The notes beneath the pieces were generated by a model. That model saw only the letters and a list, made by a program, of their open reading frames with translations, had not been told where the DNA came from and ran no database searches. DNA of 64,000 nucleotides, from positions 34,440,501 through 34,504,500 of the forward strand of contig CP136894.1 of NCBI GenBank assembly GCA_034359265.1. Direction: 5' to 3'. Both the position numbers and the translations under genes were made by a program. This document shows positions 46,240 to 55,819 of this stretch, in pieces. Position 1 is the first letter of the stretch, and the number at the start of each line of letters is the position of its first letter. This stretch comes from Canna indica (taxonomy: Eukaryota; Streptophyta; Magnoliopsida; Zingiberales; Cannaceae).

Positions 46240-46800
46240 AGGGTTGAAGTAGTCTGATCCGGCTCGGTGTCTCTTTTGGTTAGGTGCAACTCCGATAAAA
46301 TGAAGGAGGGGGGAACCTGCAAAAGACACTATGACACTCAAGTTAGTAAGACTCCAAGGCGAAGATAACAAAATATGAAATTTAGGTTACCTGAGGTGTG
46401 TCGTGTCTGTATTTATCGGAGGTGGAAGTGATGACCCCACCCGATAATCTCGCAGGGATATTGCTCAGAATGGGTCGAGACTAATCCCGGAGATGGCGGG
46501 GCTTATAATGACATATGCCTCGTGATAAGGAGGGACGTGGATGTCCATGTATGGCTAGGTGGGGTCCCCGAGTGGAGCCGTCTGGTTTGACTCGAGTTTG
46601 TGGGGCGTTGCTGGATTAATCTGACCGGACTCAATAGTTCTAGTCCAGTCCACAACCCCCAAGCTCGGTCGGAGTTTGGAGGATCGTATGCTGAGCTCTA
46701 AGTGATGTTGACTTTCGACCTCGACTGTTATCCACGTCAATACTGTTTATGTCTCAAGTGACGACAACGATCAATTCCTAAACGAAAATATAGTGTGAGA
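46240..46800. repeat. Dispersed repeat R1, copy 1
   Basis: Shares ordered blocks with 54,780-55,819: CCTGCAAAAGACACTATGAC, CTTGCAGGGATAT/CTCGCAGGGATATT, GGGCTTATAA, GACTTGAGTCTG/GACTCGAGTTTG and CTAGTCCA. It is non-coding. It looks like an LTR or MULE-type terminal region, but no element boundary was found. Confidence 0.6.
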
Positions 46801-47540
46801 TTAAAATTAAAATCCGAATAAACTGTGAGGAATAAAAGTATAATTTTTGCTAAAAATAATTAAGAGAGTTATTATGATGATAGTAAATTCTATTAATATT
46901 ATGATGTTATAATATTATAACATAATTATAATGTAATATGTATTAAGATTGTATTATTATAATATTAGATTAAAATATAACATAAAGTATTAATTTCATT
47001 TAAAATATTTAATTAAATTTTGTATTTCTATTTGAAAGTAATGATAGTATCAAAAGTGTTTTCTACTATGAGATGTAATGATTAATTTCATCCAAAAATA
47101 AATGAAAATAAAATATAGAATTTTGAATTAAATTTTATTATATTCTAATGGTCATTTTATAAGCACCAACATATATCAAATAATAATGTGATGAGAATAT
47201 AGGCCATACAAAATGGGTTTCAAATATAATTTGATTAATAATAATGTTAGACACTTTCATCGCAGTATATACTATATAGAAGTTTTTGCGGATCGCAATT
47301 GACAAATTGCTGTGGGCAATAAAGTTATGCCGTTAATAAAAGGACGATCCATCCGGCTTCCTATTCATTCGGTGGGTCCTTAAGTAGGGGGCAACTCTCT
47401 ATTAAAACACGTGGAGCACGTCCTGCAGCTGCTCGCCGCGATTACAAGCTTCCGTAAACAGACGGGACAGAGACACTGTGCATAATGGCTGCCCCATTGA
47501 ATAATGAATAAGGACCTCACAACATTAATCTTTGGTCCAC
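46801..47540. other. AT-rich DNA, no gene seen
   Basis: Low-complexity A/T up to about 47,290, then a more balanced stretch including CACGTGGAGCACG (47,407-47,419) with a G-box core CACGTG. I see no gene. It may be part of the original 3' flank of the MYC2 locus. Confidence 0.5.
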
Positions 47541-47905
47541 ATTTAATTGAAATGGCTTCAATCCACTGTTAGATGGATCTCGCGGACTTTTAACTGAAGG
47601 GAATTTATTTTAGCTACAGGTAGAAGATGTTTCTCTAGCTTGCTCAATGCCACTAGAATCAACAAATGTGGCCAATGATTGAGTTGCTCAACATTTGGAG
47701 GAAGAAGAATGAAAAGCACATAGTTGGTGATTATTAGATGAGCATTGCAATATTTCTTCCATCGCAAAACAGCCATCATAACTCTAAATTCCCCAACGGA
47801 GCATCAAGATGGGAATAATCACTGTGATAAAACCTACCGTCTATACAACATATAGAACTTTCTAGGTGAACCTGATGAAACATCTCACTCATTTCAGAAA
47901 CAGAC
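47541..47905 (-). other. Original 3' flank of MYC2, unidentified open frames
   Basis: Contains a 73-codon minus-strand frame (47,558-47,779) with LLILVALSKLEKHLLPV that I do not recognise. It ends in cagac (47,901-47,905), the TSD of the following copia. Removing that copia joins this stretch to the sequence at 51,504 and thus to the MYC2 3' region. Confidence 0.4.
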
Positions 47906-48043
47906 GGTAGAAAATAAGATTTCGGGAGAGCAAAAAAAATAGGGCATAATTTATCCTAATTAACTATTAATAATAGTGATTAAGAGTTTTACACAGAATC
48001 CTACTATAATGACATATTACATAAAGATCCAACAAATACCAAG
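47906..48043 (-). mobile_element. 3' LTR of the rearranged copia
   Basis: About 138 bp; on the minus strand begins CTTGGTATTTGTTGGATC after the purine run AAGGAGAAT and ends CTTATTTTCTACC. Boundaries are good to one or two bases. Confidence 0.75.
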
Positions 48044-48051
48044 ATTCTCCT

Positions 48052-49672
48052 TCAAGATGGTGCATATATATCATATGAACTCATTTTGTGAATGCATGAA
48101 AGAAATAAACTACTGCTAAGACAATTGGTAAGAACATCGGCAAGTTCTTCTGATGATCGAACAAAAGGAATACAAATTACTCCATGGTCCAATTTTTCTT
48201 TGATGAAATGACGATCGAGTTCAATGTGTTTAGTTCGATCATGCTGAACCGAATTATTTGCAATTTCGATTGCAGCTTTGTTATCACAGAATAACTGAAT
48301 AGGTTCCTCTGGATATAAATGCAATTCAAATAGAAGATTTTTCAACCATAATACCTCGCATATCCCTTGAGTCATAGCACGATATTCTGCTTCAGCACTT
48401 GAACGAGCTACAACAACTTATTTTTTACTTCTCCATGAAATTAAGTTTCCACCAACAAAAGTGCAATAACCGAATGTGGAACGATGATCTTCTACTGATT
48501 CTGCCCAATCAGCATCTATATATCCATCGATTTTTAAGTTATCATGCTTAGAGAAAAGCAGGCCACGTCTAGGAAAACCCTTAAGATATCTTAGAATTCG
48601 ATACACAACATCCATGTGGTGCTCACGGGGATCATGCATGTATCTACTCACCACATTTACAACAAAGGTAATATCAGGTCTTGTGTGAGAGAGATAAATT
48701 AACTTCCCCACTAGTTTTTGATATCTTTCACGATTAACTGAGGGACTAGCATCATTAGCCAAATGACGGATCTGATCAATAGGAGTTATTACAGGTTTGC
48801 AACCAAGCATCCCTGACTCAGACAACAAGTCTAGTACATACTTTTGCTGAGACAAAAAAATGTCATGTGCTGAATAGGCAACTTCAATTTCTAAAAAATA
48901 TCGAAGTTCTCCCAAATCTTTCACCTCAAACACCTGTGCTAGTTTGCTCTTTAAATGTTCAGTCTCTTCTATATCATCTCCTGTGATAATGATATCATCC
49001 ACATAGACTATCAAAATGGCTACTTTCCCTTGATGATGTTTGAAAAATAAGGTATGATCAGCATTACACTGAGTATAGCCCATTGATATCACAGCTCTAC
49101 GAAATCTATCAAACCAAGCTCTCGGTGACTGTTTTAATCCATATAAAGATCGTCGTAGATGACACACCATACCTGTTGTGTCAACACTTTGAAAACCAGG
49201 CGGTATTTTCATATACACTTCTTCCTGTAGATCTCCATGCAGAAACACATTCTTCACATCTAGTTGATGAAGTTTTCACCCACAATTCACAGCACATGAG
49301 ATAAGTGTACGAATAGAATTCATCTTCACCACAAGTGCAAAAGTCTCATCGTAATCAATACCATATGTTTGAGTATAGCCTTTTGCCACTAATCGAGCTT
49401 TAAATCGATCAATTTTGTCTTCAGGGGTTTGCTTGACTGTGTACACCCATTTACATGTGACGAGTTTCTTTCCTTCGGGCAGAGGTACAATTTCCCATGT
49501 GTTATTTTTTGCTAAGGCTTTTATCTCTTCCATCATTGCTTCTTTCCACTTAGGGTCCGCCATGGCAACCTTCCAATTAGAGGGAATAGAAACAGAAGAT
49601 AGGGCTGAAATAAAGCATTTATAGGTAGAGGACAAGTGATCATAGGAAACATATTGAGAAATATCGTAATGG
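48052..49672 (-). pseudogene. Copia RT-RNase H, nearly open
   Basis: RT starts before 49,635 (DISQYVSYDHLS upstream, then SNWKVAMADPKWKEAM) and has TCKWVYTVKQ and FKARLVAKGYTQTYGIDYDE. It continues with the catalytic IVYVDDIIITGDD (near 49,000). RNase H shows DGYIDADWAESVEDHRSTFG, AEAEYRAMTQG, FCDNKAAIEIA and TKHIELDRHFI, ending at 48,052. Only two nonsense changes break it: one at 49,273-49,278 where the family has Trp, and one at 48,418-48,420 between the two RNase H halves. It is the best preserved pol in the window. Confidence 0.85.
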
Positions 49673-49728
49673 TAATTAGGGTAAACTATGCCCTAATCTT
49701 TTTGCTCTCCCGAAATCTTATTTTCTAC
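49673..49728 (+). mobile_element. Truncated inverted LTR end
   Basis: AGGGTAAACTATGCCCTAAT to TTTTCTAC is the last ~55 bp of the same LTR but on the plus strand. The join to minus-strand RT falls in the shared word TAATTAG. Confidence 0.75.
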
Positions 49729-49741
49729 TTGGTATTAGAGC
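49729..49741 (+). promoter_or_regulatory. Primer binding site in inverted segment
   Basis: TTGGTATTAGAGC, one base off the tRNA-Met complement, directly after the truncated LTR. Confidence 0.7.
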
Positions 49742-50039
49742 CAGGTTCCGCCGACGCCACCCTCCTTCCCTGCCCCGTCGCCTGTTGTCCCTCTTCTCAG
49801 GCGTCGGGCCTCTTTCGCGTCTCCGATCGCCAAGCGGGCGGCATCCGCCCGCCTCCAGGCGCGGGCGACAGCCACCCGCCTCCTCACACGGGCGGCTTGA
49901 TCACAAGAGGCGCAGATCAGCTCTGGTCCTCTATTTTTGTTCAATCTCGTTTATTACCACAGAACATCCACATGCACATCTAAATATGTTCAGATAATTT
50001 ATTTTATGTGAAGTTCTTTTTCTTTTGTGTTAAAACAAA

Positions 50040-51350
50040 ATGATGACGGAAGGTGTGAGAGATGATAGTGAGCTTGCTTCAAAGGAGGTGATCCAATCTT
50101 CAAATATTAACTCGGGAATCTCAATGGAGAATTCGTCTTTGCAGATCAGTCATGTTCGACTTGATGGTCCATCCTCCTATCTTATGTGGTCTCGTAGAGT
50201 ACGATTATTTGTTCGGGCTCGCAGTTTGGAGGGATATCTTATCGGGGCTAAAGTTAAACCAATAGATGAAGACTCAACTCAAATGTTATGGATTTTTGAG
50301 AATTCTTTAGTCATGTGTTGGCTACTACACTCAATGACACCTGTAGTCAGTCAAGGTTTTTTCTTCTTTGAAACGACTAGCAAAATTTGGGAGGTAGTTG
50401 CTCAGACTTTCTCTCAGAAAGAAAATTCTGCCTAGGCATATGAAATCCAGTGCTAGATACGTCGTGTTCATCAAGGTGATATGTCTGTGGTAGCTTATGT
50501 TGTAGAACTTCGACGATTGTGGGCTGAACTAGATTTCTATTGTCCATTTAAAGCAGTTCATGCAGAGGATGCTGCTATTCACAAGAAATATGTTGAGAAG
50601 GAACGTTTATTCGACTTCCTCGCTGGACTTAATCTAGAGTTTGACTCCATACGGGTGCAGATTCTCGGACGAGGAGATACACTACCATCTTTATAGCAGG
50701 CATTCTCTATTGTGCAAAGTGAAGAAACTCGAAGACAAATTATGATTGATACTGGCGATACTTCTCGATCTGCACTTATAGTCCAACCACGCGCCAAAAG
50801 TGATAAAGAACAATTGTAGTGTGATTATTGTCACAAGACGAGTCATATCAAGGATACATGTTGGCAACTTCATGGCATACCTACTAGGGGTGGAGGACGT
50901 GGTAACCGGCGTGGAGGTGGCAGAGGAAGCGATCGAGGATTTCCAACAAGGCATGCTCACTACTTCGACCATAATTTAGATGTTCAATCTATCACTCCTA
51001 CCTCCTCCAATGATGTATCAGTAGAGGTACTTCAGACAATCAAGCAATTGATGGCAAAACTTGAGTCTTCTTCCATTGGAGATTCTTCACCCACTACAAG
51101 ATCCTCTGGTCAACCTTCCACTTATCATTCTAACTTTGTTCAGTCAAGTATTTTCAAACTCCTTTGTGTCATAGACCAGGTTATCAAACTCCTTTGTGTC
51201 GTATTTTCCTTGCTCAGATAAAGATAAGATTTGCATTACTGATGGTTCCTTTACGTCTGTCTCTGGTAAAGGTGTTGTTAGTATTTCATCTTCTTTTGCC
51301 TCTCATATGTGCTTCATGTTCTTAGCTTTCCATTAATCTTCTCTCCATTA
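50040..51350 (+). pseudogene. Copia gag and protease part, inverted relative to pol
   Basis: Gag starts at 50,040. Its UBN2-type capsid text includes ISHVRLDGPSSYLMWSRRVR and, later, VVAYVVELRRLWAELD with FDFLAGLNLEFD. The knuckle CDYCHKTSHIKDTC lies at 50,820-50,861, followed by a glycine/arginine-rich stretch. The protease remnant near 51,220 reads ITDGSFTSVSGKGVV and stops at the junction with the minus-strand PBS (51,351). Stops at 50,433, 50,694 and 50,817 disable it. A leader of about 300 bp lies between PBS and ATG. Confidence 0.8.
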
Positions 51351-51503
51351 GCTCTGATACCAAGCAGAAAATAAGACTTTGGGAGAGCAAAAAGATTAGA
51401 GCATAGTTTACCCTAATTAACTATTAGTAATAGTGATTAGGAATTTTACACAAAGGACTTTACTATAATGACATATTACATAAAGATCCAACAAATACCA
51501 AGG
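51351..51503 (-). mobile_element. 5' LTR and PBS of the rearranged copia (minus)
   Basis: LTR 51,364-51,503; PBS on the minus strand TTGGTATCAGAGC (51,351-51,363). About 15 differences from the 3' LTR over 138 bp by eye. Confidence 0.75.
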
Positions 51504-51927
51504 CAGACTCAGAAGATGATGATGGAAAACAATGTTAGCACATTCTTCTAATCACAGAGCGCTAGCTGCATTAAGCAAGCACTACATACACACGTTCTTT
51601 TCAATGCTGATTCTGACACTTGGAGCAAAGCAAAAATATATTACCCAAACTCTAAATATGGTATAAGAAAACCCCAATAACAATACGCAGCAGCTGGATC
51701 ACGCATTCTCCATCTCTAGAATTACGGCATTAATGGAATCCAATAATTAAAACTAATTACAAAGTGGTACTTCAGTGATCAGCAATCTCCAGATCATCTC
51801 TTCTCAGCATCAGAAGAAGAAAGATACCCTTGCTGAGACAGCTGATTCGAATTAATGATGAACATAATACAACCATAAATTAATATTACAGGGACTGAAT
51901 TTCCCAGCGGGGGCTGGAAGAAATCCT
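51504..51927 (-). other. MYC2 3' flank / 3' UTR region
   Basis: About 420 bp between the MYC2 stop codon and the copia TSD. It must contain the 3' UTR and perhaps the poly(A) site, although no clear AATAAA was found on the minus strand. No other feature seen. Confidence 0.5.
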
Positions 51928-53982
51928 CTACCGATCGGCAGCCAATCTGGAGTACAGGGCGGCATTGAGTTGCTCTTGTGTGTACACACGGCTCGACATC
52001 TTCACCGTGGCCTGTTGAATCATGAGATCCTTGACCACGGACACACTGGCGTAGTGAACTTCCAAATCCAGCTCCCTCAACGCCAACATCAGCTTCGCCG
52101 CCGGGTGATTTACCTTCTGGCTTTGTAGACGAACCATCGCCTCCAAACCGAGTATCTTGACCTCAATTTCGACCCCGTAGCATCGGCCACCGCCGTTCAC
52201 TGTGTGGAGATCGTGCTCTGGCGGCAGGCCAGGAGTTGATTCGCGCTCCTTCTTTAAGGCCTGCGTTTGGAGGCTCTCCTTGTCCAATTCCAGTGACTGG
52301 AGTTTTGTGCGGAGCTCGTTGATGTAGGATACGGCGTCGCCAAGGAGTGAGGCCTTATCCATTTTGGACACGTTGGGGACGACGGCGCGGAGGGCGTAGA
52401 ACCTCTGGTTCAACTTTTCCCGGCGCTGCCGCTCAGCCTCGACGTGGTTGAGCGGCTCCTCGCGGCCGTTGGCGGGCTTGCGGCCGCGCTTCCGCGGCCG
52501 CTTTTCTAGTTCTGCTGGCCGGCTGCTCTCCACTTCCCGCAGGGAAGGCTCGAGGTCGGAATGGTCTGAGTCGGCCGTGCCAAGGAACTCGCAGCCGGAG
52601 GTCTTCACCTGGGTGGCGGCGACGCCAGTGAGGCGGATGGGGGAAGAGGAGAACGATAGCATCCCCTCATCATTGTTGCTCAGCCTCGACGTGGCCCCGG
52701 TGGACCTCTTCTTCTTGTCGTCGGAAACTGGGGCAGCTATCTGGTGGTGGGAGAAGGGGAAGCTGCCTCCCGCTGGAGCAGGGGAGGGATTCCTCTTGCT
52801 GTCGGAGAAGTTTAGGATCTCGACGGACTCGGGTTTCAATGATTGGGAAGGGGCGGAGACATTTGCAAACTCTGAGAAGTTTAGCCCTCTGGTGAAGAAA
52901 GGTTGGGGCTGCTGATTGCTAGTGGTGAGGTGGGGATGTTGATGTTGCTGCGGGTTAGGATGGCTTTGGGATTGCTGGATCTGCACGGAAGAACTAGGAT
53001 TCTCCGTCAGCGTGCTCGAGCTATGGTTGCTGTCAATTTGGTTCGATGGCTTTGAAACGGAGATCTCGGCGGTGCCAGAGGTAGGCGAGATGGAGTCCTT
53101 GATCTCGATCAAGGAGGGATCTGCAAGCCAGAGCACGGACGGATCTGTCTCACCCTGATCAACCACGACGGGCGTCGCCACGGACGATGGCGAGAGCCAG
53201 GATCCGGCGCCGGTGGCAGTGGTTGAGGGCATGTCGGGCGATTTGAAGTCGAAAAGCAACCGAATCTTGCTCGTGATCACGGAGCTTTGGTAAATGAGTT
53301 GCGTCGATCCGAGCTCGAGCACGCCGGATCCGACGGCGACACAAACCATGGTCTGGATGCCGAACACCTTCGCCTGACGTGCGCGCTCGCAGGGAGCCAT
53401 ACCTAGGCGGTCAGCACCAAGGATCCAGGATGTCTCGCCGGAGAAGAAAGCCTGGCCCGGGAGGCCAGCGCCGTTGACGAAGGACTGAGTCATGGATACT
53501 AAGAAGAACCATTCAGTGTCTGTGACCTCGTCCTCCACCGTCTCGTCAGCCGACGAAGCCCCACCGTTGCCGGAGATGAGGGAGTTGAGCTCGCGTAGCA
53601 CCCGCTTCCTGTGCTCCTGCTCCGCCGCCGAGGCTGCCTTCTGCCGCCGCTTGTCCTCTTCGCACCCCTTATAGTAGCCATCGCCCCAGCCCAGAAGCGA
53701 CTCCCCGGTGGCGATGTCCACAGACGACTGCCAGAAGATGGCGTAAGTCCAGCTCTCCCGCGGCCCCTCGATCAGCGCCTGCAGTCGCTGCTGCAGTGTC
53801 TCCTGGTTAAAATACGCCCCCGGCGCCGCAGTCGTAGGGGCGAGAGCCTTCGCCTCATCCGAAGTCCCCGGGACCGGGGGCGGCGGCGGAGGTGTAGCTG
53901 CCGCCCAGGGGAAGCCCTGGAGGTCGGTGGTGGCCATGAAGGCCTCCATCATGGAAGCGTTATCATCGGTCCACAGGTTCAT
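51928..53982 (-). CDS. MYC2: MYC2-type bHLH transcription factor
   Basis: Intronless gene, 684 residues, stop TAG at 51,928-51,930. I place the start at the ATG at 53,980-53,982 ([10 protein letters not shown], as in the family); a GTG lies just upstream and is not a start. The JAZ-interacting bHLH-MYC_N domain spans about residues 57-245, with TYAIFWQSS and GWGDGYYKG (D101 corresponds to the JAZ-contact region). The transactivation helix [14 protein letters not shown] is at 155-168. A Ser/Gln/His-rich linker follows. The basic region [15 protein letters not shown] (513-527) contains H513, E517 and R521 that read the G-box, and helix-loop-helix runs to about 560. An ACT-like dimerisation domain lies at about 600-675. 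In known plants MYC2 proteins bind CACGTG/CACATG in the nucleus and drive jasmonate responses under JAZ repression and MED25 recruitment. GC content is far above the flanks. It is the only intact host gene here. MYC3/MYC4-type paralogues cannot be separated by sequence alone. Confidence 0.95.
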   Translation of the reverse strand: MNLWTDDNASMMEAFMATTDLQGFPWAAATPPPPPPVPGTSDEAKALAPTTAAPGAYFNQETLQQRLQALIEGPRESWTYAIFWQSSVDIATGESLLGWGDGYYKGCEEDKRRQKAASAAEQEHRKRVLRELNSLISGNGGASSADETVEDEVTDTEWFFLVSMTQSFVNGAGLPGQAFFSGETSWILGADRLGMAPCERARQAKVFGIQTMVCVAVGSGVLELGSTQLIYQSSVITSKIRLLFDFKSPDMPSTTATGAGSWLSPSSVATPVVVDQGETDPSVLWLADPSLIEIKDSISPTSGTAEISVSKPSNQIDSNHSSSTLTENPSSSVQIQQSQSHPNPQQHQHPHLTTSNQQPQPFFTRGLNFSEFANVSAPSQSLKPESVEILNFSDSKRNPSPAPAGGSFPFSHHQIAAPVSDDKKKRSTGATSRLSNNDEGMLSFSSSPIRLTGVAATQVKTSGCEFLGTADSDHSDLEPSLREVESSRPAELEKRPRKRGRKPANGREEPLNHVEAERQRREKLNQRFYALRAVVPNVSKMDKASLLGDAVSYINELRTKLQSLELDKESLQTQALKKERESTPGLPPEHDLHTVNGGGRCYGVEIEVKILGLEAMVRLQSQKVNHPAAKLMLALRELDLEVHYASVSVVKDLMIQQATVKMSSRVYTQEQLNAALYSRLAADR

Positions 53983-54779
53983 CACCGCTGACCTCCTAGT
54001 GACTAAGAAACAGGGGCGAAGCGGAGAAGAAAAGATACACGGAGGTCAAGTGCGGCGGAAGGAAGTGATGATTTGGCTTTGAGTTTAAACCACGGTTTAG
54101 CATGGAATTCATTTAATTCCCATTCTATGGCTTCCAATTTTACTGTTTTCTGTTTTTTTTTTGTCAGTTCGTCGAGCGCTTGGCGATTACAAAACGATAC
54201 CCCTGATTAAGACCTCCAACGCGTACAATTTAACATTATTAATATACAGAATGGTATACTTAAAAAAGTTAGTCGAGATTTTTTATTTTTGCTTTTTTAT
54301 GCTTTCGCAGGAATGCTATTTTTCTCCGTGTCGTTTTCCTCATATGTGCTGATCAGCACTTCAATAAAATTATCAATGCACTATCCAGTTGTTCGGCTTC
54401 CCAGCGTGTATCTATATATATTATTTGGGAGAATGTATTAATTTGTTCCCCGTGTTACTAAAAAAAATTTATTTGTCCTCGTATATTTTTTAGCTCAAAA
54501 TTATTCAAATTTTTAAAAAAATTATTACCATACTATTCCTAACGTGGAACTACGTCACAAATCCGTTAACAAAGTTAACACGTCATGTGATTTGTCATTC
54601 ACTAATACAATGTCAAATGTACTATTTTACCTCTCATATTTGCTTGAAAATTTTATTTTGTCTCCCATGTATTTTTTTGATACAAAAATACTCATACAGT
54701 AACAAAAAAGGGTGCAAACTTTTTTTATTTTTGAAACCGTTGATGTTGCTAACATGAATCTAACGTGTCAGTTCTTGGC
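53983..54779 (-). promoter_or_regulatory. MYC2 5' flank / probable promoter
   Basis: About 800 bp upstream of the ATG. The first ~70 bp are CT-rich on the coding strand and look like 5' UTR. I found no convincing TATA box. ACGT-core words occur at about 54,543, 54,552 and 54,758. From about 54,430 the text resembles a decayed non-coding repeat. No gene. Confidence 0.5.
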
Positions 54780-55819
54780 TGAAGTCAAGGTGAGGCGATA
54801 CGACGCGTCTCTTGGTCAGTCATGACTTTGGCACGAGGGGGGAGGGGGGAGAAAGGAGGATCTGCAAAAGATATTCTGACGCTCAAATAATAAAGAGTTT
54901 CAAGTGGGGGTAATAGAAAGGGTAATTATCTAAATATATCCTGAAATTATGCACTTTGTTTCATTTGTGGCCAATTCTAAAATATTACCAAATTGTATCT
55001 CGAACTTTGACATTTGTCTCAATTACATCATCTAGTCAACTCTCCGTCAATAACACCATTAAGGCGATGATGTGGTGCTATGACGTGGATTAAAATAATA
55101 TTTTTTATTTAAAAAATATTAAAAATTAAGTCAATTTATATTAAATAATATAAAATATTATTTTATATTTTATATTAAAAAATAACTCCATGTTCACCCT
55201 CGACATGACTTAGAGTGATTCTTTAATATAAAATATAAAATATTATTTTATATTATTTAATATAAATTAAAGTTATTTTTTATATTTTTTTAAATAAAAA
55301 ATATTATTTTAATCCACATTAGAGCGCCACGTCATCGCCTTACTGGTGCTGCTGACGAAGAGTTGACGTGAGTATGTAATTTAGACAAATGTCAAAGTTC
55401 AGAATATAATTTGGTAATTTTTGAAATTGGCCACAAATGAGATAAAATGTATAGTTCATGATATATTTAGGTAATTACCCAAAACAAAAATTGAATTCTA
55501 GATGTACCTAGGGAGCATCATTTCTGTATATAGAGTAGGATGAGGGATGTCCGGCGATAATACCTCCCAGTAATCTTGCAGGGATATGCTCAGATCTTGT
55601 CGAGGTTGATTCCAGAGATATAGGGCTTATAATTGACGAATCCCTCGTAATTAATGAAGACGTAAGTGTTCTTGTGTGGCCAGGTGGACCACCCGGGCTG
55701 AGCCTTATCTAGCTTGACTTGAGTCTGATTCATGAGTATGGGCGCTTCTAGGCCTAATCCGACTGAGCTTAAAGTGCTAGTCCAATCTATAGCGATCGAT
55801 CTTTATCGGAGTCCAAGGA
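54780..55819. repeat. Dispersed repeat R1, copy 2, interrupted by a MITE
   Basis: Matches copy 1 at 46,240-46,800 block by block on both sides of the MITE (left 54,780-54,919, right 55,481-55,819). The Tekay element then inserts at 55,820, next to aagga (55,815-55,819), the likely TSD whose partner is outside the window. Confidence 0.6.
54920..55480. mobile_element. Long-inverted-repeat MITE, 561 bp
   Basis: Begins GGGTAATTATCTAAATATAT and ends ATATATTTAGGTAATTACCC. The two arms of about 275 bp are inverted copies nearly end to end (for example GACATTTGTCTCAATTACAT against ATGTAATTTAGACAAATGTC), so the transcript would fold into one hairpin. No ORF. The best TSD reading (9 bp, taatagaaa / aaaacaaaa) is weak, so Mutator-type origin is only a guess. 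Confidence 0.75.

Larger units (their letters stand above)
47906..51503 (-). mobile_element. Short-LTR Ty1/copia with inverted gag-protease segment, TSD cagac
   Basis: Two LTRs of about 138 bp in the same orientation (47,906-48,043 and 51,364-51,503) bound the unit; cagac lies at 47,901-47,905 and 51,504-51,508. From the minus-strand 5' side: LTR, PBS (51,351-51,363), then an abrupt junction to a plus-strand block (partial LTR, PBS, gag, protease; 49,673-51,350), then minus-strand RT-RNase H (48,052-49,672) and the 3' LTR. Integrase is missing. Short LTRs fit the Ale/Retrofit type. Confidence 0.8.

Noticed and set aside
47558..47779. 73-codon minus-strand frame as a gene downstream of MYC2
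   Set aside because: Short, no recognised domain, no conserved start; kept only as part of the 3' flank.
52448..52915. Plus-strand open frame of 155 codons opposite MYC2, and others at 53,492-53,991
   Set aside because: Antisense to the GC-rich MYC2 coding sequence; long frames are expected there by composition and none has a recognisable domain.
53983..53985. GTG as an upstream start codon of MYC2
   Set aside because: Plant nuclear genes start with ATG; the family begins MNLW, which is the ATG at 53,980-53,982.
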